Positions 58,006-64,000 of a stretch of 64,000 bases of DNA are shown one piece after another. Made by a program: the position numbers and the translations under genes. The notes under the pieces are model-generated. The model was given only the letters and a program-made list of their open reading frames with translations, was not told where the DNA came from and did no database searches. The stretch is from CAXMST01 sp032122625 (GTDB lineage: Bacteria > Actinomycetota > Thermoleophilia > Solirubrobacterales > 70-9), in contig JAQBGG010000123.1 of NCBI GenBank assembly GCA_032122625.1, forward strand, positions 1-64,000. The letters run 5' to 3'. Every line of letters begins with the position of its first letter. The first letter of the stretch is position 1.

Positions 58006-60213
58006 TCAGCCGGGCTTGATCGCGCGGACCGTGCCCTCCGGCCCGGTCGCGACCCAGACCCGCCCTTCGCCGACGCCAAGGCCCTCCGGCGAGCCACCGA
58101 CGACGAGCTTCTTCTCGATCAGTTTCTGCGTCGTGGCGTCGAAGACCGAGAGCCAGCCATCCTTGGCACCGAGCTCTTCGCTCTCGTCGTCTCCGTTGGA
58201 GACCCAAACCTTGCCGTCGAAGACGTCGACCGCCCTCGGCTGACCACCAACCTCGACCGCCTCGCCGATCGGCTCGAGGTCCGCTTCGCCGATCAAGCTG
58301 ACCGTGCCCTCGTCGGCGTTTGCAACCCAGACGACGCCGTCGCTCACCGCAACGCCTTTCGGATTGAGACCGACCCCGACGGACCTGCGCTCACCGGTTC
58401 CGAGGTCGTATCGGATCAGCTCGTTCTCGGCTCGATCGGTGACCCAGAGCACCCCGTCCGCGACGGCAATGCCGTGCGGGTTGGCCGCCTCGATCTCGAT
58501 TCGCTCAGCCTCGATCGAGGGATTGGCCGAATCGATCCGCGAGACATCGCCCTCTTCAAAGTTGGTCACGAAGATCGAGCCGTCGGCCGCGGCAATCCCA
58601 TTTGGATCGGTGCCGACCTGTATCTCTTGCGGATTCGAGAGGTCGGTTTCCATCCGAATCACGGAGTTGGCCTTGGGCACCGTGACCCAGAGCGCGCCGG
58701 ATTCGACGATCAGGTCCTCCGGATTCTCCCGGGTAGACACGGACCTGATGCCCTCCCGTGTACTGGCGTTACCGAGCAGGACCTGGCCACCGGTGCGATC
58801 GGCCGTAAAGACGCGGTTACCGGCGACCGCGACGCCGACCGGCAACTTCCCCCCGGGCACGCCGCCGCCCTGCACCCTGGCCACCGGGTCGGAGCTCGCG
58901 CCGCCTCCGCCCGCGCCGCCCGAACCCTTGGGATCGGTGGTCGACGGATCGCTCCCGGAACCGAGGATCAGCACGGCGGCGCCGGCGATCGCCGCGACGA
59001 GCAGCGCGCCCCCGGCGAGGCGGAGGAGGCCGCGGCGGCGCCCGCTGTGCCGGCTGGGGGGAGGAGGGGTAGCCGCGGTCTCGGCCGCGGTTGCCGCCGG
59101 TTCAGATCTCGGCTCGGCAAGTGTGGGCGGCGGCGCGCTCGCCTCGCCTGCCGCGATCTTGGACTCGACCGTCGGCGTTCCGGGTAGGACCGTCGGCGCC
59201 TCGGAGGTCTCTGAGTTGGCGGCCGGCTCAGGATCGGATACCGGGGGCAGTTTTGACTCAGCCGCCGCCTCGATCGGGATCGCCGGCTCGGTCGGCCCCG
59301 GTCCGGGCGTCTCGTAAGCCATCGTCGGTGCCGCCGGGCCCGTGGCGACGCTGCGCTCGGCCTCGGCCACCCGGCCGCCGGCGAGCGCTGCGTCCGCGGC
59401 TCGGGCAAGATCCCCGGCCGACGGGTAGCGATCGTCGGGCTCCTTCGACAACGCTCTTGTGATCACGTCGTTGAGCGCGGCTGCTCGCCCTTCGAGCGGC
59501 GTGGGGACGTCCTGCAGGTGGGCGTAGATCTTCGCCACCTTCTCTTCCCGCTCGGCGAACGGGGCAGCCGCCGCAAGCATCTCGTAGAGCACGCAGCCGA
59601 GCGCGTAGACATCGGTGCGAGCATCGAGACGCTCGCCGCGGATCTGCTCCGGCGCGACGTAGTCGAGGGTGCCGACGAAGGCACCGGTGCTGGTCAGAGC
59701 GCTGACCTCGGTCGCCTGATCCATCCGCTTGGTCAGGCCGAAGTCGGTCAGATATGCGTGGTCAACCCCGGTGCGGGCCTCGATCAGGATGTTGCCTGGC
59801 TTGATGTCGCGGTGGACGAGGCCGCGCGAGTGGGCGACGTCGAGCGCGGCGGCGACCTGCTCCAGGATCGAGATCGCCTCGGCCGGCTCCAGGGGACCGC
59901 GTGCGGTGAGCAGCTTGCGCAGGTCGGGGCCGTCGATCAGGTCCATCGTCACGAACAGCAGGCCCTGCTCCTCCCCGGCGTGGTGGATCGGGACCACATT
60001 CGGGTGCCGCAGGGAGACGGCGATCCTGGACTCGGACTTGAAGCGCTCGCGGAAGGAGTCGTCGTCGGCGAGGTCGGGGGCGATCACCTTCAGGGCGACC
60101 ATGTGATCGAGCACGATGTGGGTGGCCCGGTAAACGGTGCCCATACCGCCGCGTCCTGCGACGCCCTCAATCCGATGGCCTGCGAAAACCGCCCCTTCGC
60201 CTAGATCGGGCAT
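58006..60213 (-). CDS. Ser/Thr protein kinase with extracellular beta-propeller
   Basis: A 735-residue PknD-like receptor kinase. Residues 10-270 form the kinase domain: GRGGMGTVYRA, Lys42 in VALKVI, catalytic HRDIKPGNIL (Asp135) and DFG (Asp157). A 110-residue Pro/Thr-rich juxtamembrane linker and one helix (GGALLVAAIAGAAVLILGSG, near 395-415) follow. The C-terminal 290 residues hold about six YVTN/Vgb-type repeats of the pattern 'GVAVSDGVVWVANADEGTVS'. It should phosphorylate cytoplasmic targets in response to an external ligand. ATG start with TATAAC 7 bases upstream. Confidence 0.92.
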   Translation of the reverse strand: MPDLGEGAVFAGHRIEGVAGRGGMGTVYRATHIVLDHMVALKVIAPDLADDDSFRERFKSESRIAVSLRHPNVVPIHHAGEEQGLLFVTMDLIDGPDLRKLLTARGPLEPAEAISILEQVAAALDVAHSRGLVHRDIKPGNILIEARTGVDHAYLTDFGLTKRMDQATEVSALTSTGAFVGTLDYVAPEQIRGERLDARTDVYALGCVLYEMLAAAAPFAEREEKVAKIYAHLQDVPTPLEGRAAALNDVITRALSKEPDDRYPSAGDLARAADAALAGGRVAEAERSVATGPAAPTMAYETPGPGPTEPAIPIEAAAESKLPPVSDPEPAANSETSEAPTVLPGTPTVESKIAAGEASAPPPTLAEPRSEPAATAAETAATPPPPSRHSGRRRGLLRLAGGALLVAAIAGAAVLILGSGSDPSTTDPKGSGGAGGGGASSDPVARVQGGGVPGGKLPVGVAVAGNRVFTADRTGGQVLLGNASTREGIRSVSTRENPEDLIVESGALWVTVPKANSVIRMETDLSNPQEIQVGTDPNGIAAADGSIFVTNFEEGDVSRIDSANPSIEAERIEIEAANPHGIAVADGVLWVTDRAENELIRYDLGTGERRSVGVGLNPKGVAVSDGVVWVANADEGTVSLIGEADLEPIGEAVEVGGQPRAVDVFDGKVWVSNGDDESEELGAKDGWLSVFDATTQKLIEKKLVVGGSPEGLGVGEGRVWVATGPEGTVRAIKPG

Positions 60214-60220
60214 ATGCGCA

Positions 60221-60226
60221 GTTATA
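60221..60226 (-). promoter_or_regulatory. leaderless -10 box of Ser/Thr kinase gene
   Basis: TATAAC on the leftward strand, 7 bases before the ATG at 60213. Five of six bases match the -10 consensus. Confidence 0.55.
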
Positions 60227-60263
60227 GATCGGTGCGCGTCAAGGCGCGGTCAGCAGGTCCGGC

Positions 60264-61337
60264 TCAGGCGGGAGCCTGCAGACCGGCCAAGGCCGCAAGA
60301 CGCTCGATCGAGTGCCGGCGCTGTGCCGGGTCGAAGTGAGCGAGCGAGACGATCAGCCTGTCGACTCCGGCTGCCTCGATCCGCTGCAGACGCTCCCCGA
60401 CCTCCTCCTCGGTACCGATCAGCGAGGTCGCCGAGACCAGCTCCTGCGGGATCGCCTCGTAGGCCTCCTCGCGCTTGCCGTCGAGGTAGAGGGACTGGAC
60501 GTGGCGGGCCTCGTCGCCGTAGCCGAAGCGGTCGCTGAGCTCGACGTAGAAGTTCTTCTGCTTCGAGCCCATCCCACCGAGGTAGAGCAGCAGCGACGCC
60601 TGGACGAGGTTGCGCGCGTTCTCGAGGTCGCCGTCGATCGCGACGGAGATCGTCGGACTGACCTCGAGGTCGGAGCGGCTTCTGCCGCCCTTCTCGAAGC
60701 CTGCGGCAAGGTTCTCCCCCCAGACCTCCTCGATCCGCTCCGGGTCGCAGAACGCCGGGATCCAGCCGTCGCAGATCTCGGCCGCCAGCTCGACGGACTT
60801 GCTACCGATCGCACCGACGAAGACCGGGATCTCTTTGCGGATGGGGTGGAAGTTGAGCTTCAGCGCCTTGCCCTGACCGGTCGCCTCCTCGCTCGTCACG
60901 GGGATGTCGTAGTGGGTGCCGTGATGCTCGAGCGGGCCCTCTCGGGCGATGATCTCCCGGACGATCTCGATGTACTCGCGGGTCCGGCCCCAGGGCTTCG
61001 GGTAGGGAACGCCGTACCAGCCCTCGGAGACCTGCGGACCCGAGGGGCCGAAGCCGAAGATGAAGCGACCTCCCGAGAGCGCGTCGATCGTCGCCCCGGC
61101 CATCGCCGCCATCGCCGGTGGGCGGGCCGGAACCTGCATGATCGCGGCGCCGAGCTTGATCGTGTTCGTCTGCGGGGCCAGCCAGGCGAGGACCGAGACC
61201 ACGTCGGAGCCGTAGGACTCAGCCACCCAGGCGGAGTCGAAGCCGGCCCCCTCCGCCGCCTGCACGAGTTCCACAGCCTCCTCGCCCTGAGGGCCGATGC
61301 CCCAGTAGCCGAGGTTGAGTCCAAGCTTGAGCGCCAT
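60264..61337 (-). CDS. LLM-class F420-dependent oxidoreductase
   Basis: A 357-residue luciferase-like TIM-barrel protein. It opens LKLGLNLGYWGIGPQGEEAV, has AEGAGFDSAWVAESYGSD and a phosphate-binding loop in GATIDALSGGRFIFGFGPSG, then VPIFVGAIGS-like EIPVFVGAIGSKSVELAAEI. It belongs to the F420-type group common in actinobacteria, substrate unknown. TAGGGT lies 9 bases before the ATG. It is only distantly similar to the LLM gene at 47648, so not a recent duplicate. Confidence 0.9.
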   Translation of the reverse strand: MALKLGLNLGYWGIGPQGEEAVELVQAAEGAGFDSAWVAESYGSDVVSVLAWLAPQTNTIKLGAAIMQVPARPPAMAAMAGATIDALSGGRFIFGFGPSGPQVSEGWYGVPYPKPWGRTREYIEIVREIIAREGPLEHHGTHYDIPVTSEEATGQGKALKLNFHPIRKEIPVFVGAIGSKSVELAAEICDGWIPAFCDPERIEEVWGENLAAGFEKGGRSRSDLEVSPTISVAIDGDLENARNLVQASLLLYLGGMGSKQKNFYVELSDRFGYGDEARHVQSLYLDGKREEAYEAIPQELVSATSLIGTEEEVGERLQRIEAAGVDRLIVSLAHFDPAQRRHSIERLAALAGLQAPA

Positions 61338-61364
61338 CGCCGCGGAACCCTAGCGCGACCCCGG

Positions 61365-61883
61365 CTAGAGCCCGAGTGGCTTGATGCAGCGGTATGGCCG
61401 GACGGCGTCCTGCTGGCGGTAGGCGATGTTCCCGGTCGCATTGACGGTCAGGGCCTTCCTGTTTCCGCCGTCCTCGTAGGCCGAATCCACCCACTCCGAC
61501 TCACCGGCGGTGCCGACGTTTCCCAGCTCAGCCGCAGCCGAGACGAGTTGCGACACGGTCGGCATGTACCCACCCTTGACGTCACAGGCCGCAATCGCGT
61601 CGTCCCAGCGGGTCGGCGCCGGGGAGGGCGCGGCCTCGAAGCAGAGACCGATGACCTTCTTGGTGCCTGACGGGCAGCGGAAGCTGAGCGTGCCCTCGTT
61701 CACGTGCTTACCCTTGACCGCACCGTCGCGGATGTCCTTGCCGCTGACGGCACCGTTGACGATGTTCTTCGACCGCACGCTGTTCTTCTTCACAGCGTAA
61801 GCGCTGCCGCCGAGCGCAACCAGCAGGGCGACCACGCTGACGATCAAGGCCGGCGACGGCCGCCGGTTGCTGTGTGACTTCAT
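61365..61883 (-). CDS. secreted protein of the Thermoleophilia 'ALGGSAYA' type
   Basis: A 172-residue exported protein. GGGAGGTAATCCG before the ATG is a strong ribosome site. Residues 12-32 (ALIVSVVALLVALGGSAYAV) form the signal/anchor seen in many proteins of this lineage, followed by the repeat-like KNIVNGAVSGKDIRDGAVKG stretch. The C-terminal half has two Cys pairs (RCPSGTKKVIGLCFE, AACDVKGGY, YRCIKPLGL). Function unknown, probably cell surface. Transcribed leftward, away from the P-type ATPase. Confidence 0.82.
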   Translation of the reverse strand: MKSHSNRRPSPALIVSVVALLVALGGSAYAVKKNSVRSKNIVNGAVSGKDIRDGAVKGKHVNEGTLSFRCPSGTKKVIGLCFEAAPSPAPTRWDDAIAACDVKGGYMPTVSQLVSAAAELGNVGTAGESEWVDSAYEDGGNRKALTVNATGNIAYRQQDAVRPYRCIKPLGL

Positions 61884-61985
61884 CGGATTACCTCCCGCGC
61901 CGTTGGACTTCGATCATCGCTAAAGCCACCGAGGATGTCAACGCACACCAACGCCGAGCGGGCGCCGATCTGTATGAATGAGTCC

Positions 61986-64000
61986 GTGCCCGAAGCCACC
62001 GCCGACACCGCGCCGTTGGGACTGACCTCCTCGGAGGCCGACCGGCGCCTGCGCGAGTTGGGCGAGCCGGAGGATTCATCGTCGCGCTCGGTCCGTTCGA
62101 TCGTGATCGCCAACGTCTTCACGCTCTTCAATGCGATCGTTCTCTTCTTCTTCATCCTGGTGATCAGCCAGGGACTTTTCGCCGACGCGCTCTTCGGCCT
62201 GATCGCGATCGTCAACTCGACGATCGGCATCCGCCAGGAGCTGAAGGCCAAGGAGGTCCTCGACAACCTGGCGCTGCTCGTCGCGCCGAGGGCCAAGGTC
62301 GTCCGCGACGGCCGGCTGCTGGAGCTGCTGGGCGAAGAAATCGTCCCCGCCGACACGATTCGGATCGAGCCCGGGGACCAGCTCGTGGCCGACGGCACCG
62401 TCAGCTCCTCGCGCGGGCTGACTCTGGACGAATCGCTGCTCACCGGCGAGGCCGACGGGATCCGCAAGGATCACGGCGACGAAGTGCTGTCGGGCTCTTT
62501 CTGCATCTCCGGCTCGGGCTACTTCGCCGTCACCGCGGTTCGCGAGGACAGCTACGCGGAGAGGATCGCCGGCGAGGCGAAGGAGTTCCGCCACCCGCCC
62601 TCCCCCTTGCAGACGGAGATCAACAGCGTGCTCTGGGCGACCTCGGCATTGCTGGTCCCGATGGCAATCGTGATGCTGGTCGGCCTCTCGGTCCGCAGGG
62701 TCGACTTCACCGAGGCCGCCCAACAGGCGACGGCCGGTTTGATCACACTGGTCCCCGAGGGCCTGGTGCTGCTGATGAGCGTCACCTTCGCGGTCGCCGC
62801 GATGCGGCTCGCCCGCCAGAACACCCTGGTTCAGCAGATCTCGGCCACCGAGTCGCTGGCCGCGGTCGACACGATCTGCGTCGACAAGACCGGGACTCTG
62901 ACCGACGGAACGCTGAAGCTGATCGAGGTCGTCGCTCCCGAGGGCGGCGAGCGTGACGCGTGCCGGGCGCTCGGGCAGTTCGCGGCCTCCGCCGGTGAGC
63001 GCAACCGGACGTTGGAGACGATCGCGGAAGCGTTCCCCGCCGAGGCACAGGGTGTCAGCGGCGAGGTGCCTTTCTCGTCGAAGTGGAAATGGAGCGGACT
63101 GACGCTGAACGGCGGCAGCGGTGCCCGTAGCTACGTGATCGGCGCACCCGACGTCCTGATCGGCGCAGGGTCACTGGCCTTGCCGCCGCTGCTCGCTCGA
63201 ACGCTGAGCGAGCAGGCAGCGGCCGGGCGCCGGGTGATCGCCTTCGGTGAGGCGCGCGGTGGCTTTCCCGACGACCCCGCTGTCTCCCCGCCGCCCCAGC
63301 TGGAGCCGCGAGCGCTCGTCGTACTCGAGGAGACGCTGCGGGATGACGCCCTGGAGACGATCGAGTTCATGCGCGAGCAGCAGGTCGACCTGAAGGTGAT
63401 CTCCGGCGACGCCCGCGACACGGTCACCGCTGTCGCCCAATCGCTGGGGATCCCCGAGGGGGCAGGCGTCGTCGAGGGCCCGGCGCTGCCGGACGATCCC
63501 GCGGGTCTGGCAGCTGCCGCCGACGAGAACACGATTTTCTGCCGGATCACACCGGATCAGAAGAAGGCGCTGGTCGCCGCTCTCTCCGACTCCGGGCGCT
63601 TCACGGCGATGATCGGCGACGGCGTCAACGATGTGCCGGCGCTGAAGCAGGCGCGCCTGGCGGTGGCGATGGGCTCGGGCAGCCAGATCACGAAGGGCAT
63701 CGCCGACATCGTCCTGCTCCGGGACCAGTTCTCAATGCTGCCGCGCGCGGTCGCCGAGGGGCGGCGAATCGCCCGCAACATTCACCGACTGGGACGGCTT
63801 TATATGACGAAGACGGTCTACGCCGGCTTCCTGATCCTGGCGGCGGCGCTGTTCGGCTTTACCTTCCCCTTTCTGCCCCGGCAGCTGACGATCGCGGCGA
63901 CGCTGACGATCGGGATCCCCTCGTTCGTGTTGGCTCTGGCCCCGAGTGAGGGGCCGCTCTATCGGGGTCGGCTGCTGCGGGCGCTGACGGCCTTTGGCCT
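61986..64000 (+). CDS. P-type cation ATPase (CtpE-like), cut by window edge
   Basis: 671 codons are visible, running off the right edge. Signatures in order: helices near 38-82, actuator TGEADG in LDESLLTGEADGIRKDHGDE, TM4 motif LVPEGLVLLMSV (PEGL at 257-260), phosphorylation site DKTGTLTDGT (Asp300), and hinge MIGDGVNDVPALKQA near 540. PEGL in TM4 is the Ca2+-pump type (SERCA, CtpE), unlike CPx heavy-metal pumps. The start is GTG at 61986 (VPEATADTAPLG), with TATGAA 7 bases upstream. Probable Ca2+ transport, as shown for CtpE; the substrate here is inferred. Confidence 0.92.
   Translation, partial: MPEATADTAPLGLTSSEADRRLRELGEPEDSSSRSVRSIVIANVFTLFNAIVLFFFILVISQGLFADALFGLIAIVNSTIGIRQELKAKEVLDNLALLVAPRAKVVRDGRLLELLGEEIVPADTIRIEPGDQLVADGTVSSSRGLTLDESLLTGEADGIRKDHGDEVLSGSFCISGSGYFAVTAVREDSYAERIAGEAKEFRHPPSPLQTEINSVLWATSALLVPMAIVMLVGLSVRRVDFTEAAQQATAGLITLVPEGLVLLMSVTFAVAAMRLARQNTLVQQISATESLAAVDTICVDKTGTLTDGTLKLIEVVAPEGGERDACRALGQFAASAGERNRTLETIAEAFPAEAQGVSGEVPFSSKWKWSGLTLNGGSGARSYVIGAPDVLIGAGSLALPPLLARTLSEQAAAGRRVIAFGEARGGFPDDPAVSPPPQLEPRALVVLEETLRDDALETIEFMREQQVDLKVISGDARDTVTAVAQSLGIPEGAGVVEGPALPDDPAGLAAAADENTIFCRITPDQKKALVAALSDSGRFTAMIGDGVNDVPALKQARLAVAMGSGSQITKGIADIVLLRDQFSMLPRAVAEGRRIARNIHRLGRLYMTKTVYAGFLILAAALFGFTFPFLPRQLTIAATLTIGIPSFVLALAPSEGPLYRGRLLRALTAFG

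Overview
The window reads as a chromosomal stretch of a high-GC actinobacterium. The best guess is the class Thermoleophilia (Solirubrobacterales-like). This rests on strongly G/C-biased third codon positions, two luciferase-like enzymes of the F420 type, a secreted protein of the 'VALLVALGGSAYAV...NGAVSGKDI' kind common in that class, a pair of Bag-type (Get3-like) ATPases, an Rv1264-like adenylate cyclase, a DipZ-like protein and EgtB/EgtD. I found no tRNA, rRNA, CRISPR array, prophage or insertion sequence. The content looks like core and lineage-specific chromosome. Most genes have no Shine-Dalgarno sequence; instead a TANNNT-type -10 box sits about 6-9 bases before the start codon, so leaderless mRNA seems to be the default here. 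Several start codons below were chosen on that basis.

Layout. 0-12 kb is acyl-CoA and electron-transfer metabolism: ETF-quinone oxidoreductase (cut by the left edge), etfA and etfB behind a TetR-type palindrome, a two-subunit B12-dependent acyl-CoA mutase, an amidase, a HAD phosphatase, thiolase, leucyl aminopeptidase and acyl-CoA dehydrogenase. The mutase pocket residues (Phe84, Gln202) argue against methylmalonyl-CoA as substrate. 12-17 kb is an unusual cluster of two paralogous coiled-coil proteins, two paralogous PRC-barrel proteins (one with a Pro/Gln repeat tail) and an acidic protein; it ends in meaB, the GTPase chaperone for B12 mutases. 18-23 kb holds a hexapeptide acyltransferase and a methyltransferase-GH57-GT4 cassette in the same order as mycobacterial Rv3030-Rv3031-Rv3032 (methylglucose lipopolysaccharide locus), plus a second, divergent methyltransferase.

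23-30 kb: lipoprotein, DipZ-like thiol-redox membrane protein, amine oxidase, adenylate cyclase, LON-domain protein, gamma-glutamyltransferase. 30-42 kb is cell-division and cell-biology content: parA-ftsZ operon (both proteins with long charged N-terminal extensions), two Get3/Bag ATPases, a 598-residue orphan with a degenerate HEPN-like signature, an HxlR regulator with its likely operator, an orphan PilT with a proline-rich tail, a sulfatase and the primary sigma factor behind a near-consensus promoter. 42-53 kb: YihY-type membrane protein operon, class II fructose-1,6-bisphosphatase plus an NAD(P)-binding protein, LLM oxidoreductase plus a second cyclase, the ergothioneine pair egtB-egtD, a TadE-like fusion protein and a LapA-domain protein. 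53-64 kb: three-subunit NAD(P) transhydrogenase, secreted protein with a strong terminator, MgtE-like transporter without its N domain, Ser/Thr kinase with a beta-propeller sensor, a second LLM enzyme, a secreted protein and a Ca2+-type P-ATPase cut by the right edge.

Non-coding signals of note: a 47-bp nested-hairpin repeat present twice in convergent intergenic gaps, a 14-bp motif present three times, two intrinsic terminators, and the operator candidates at etfB and hxlR.
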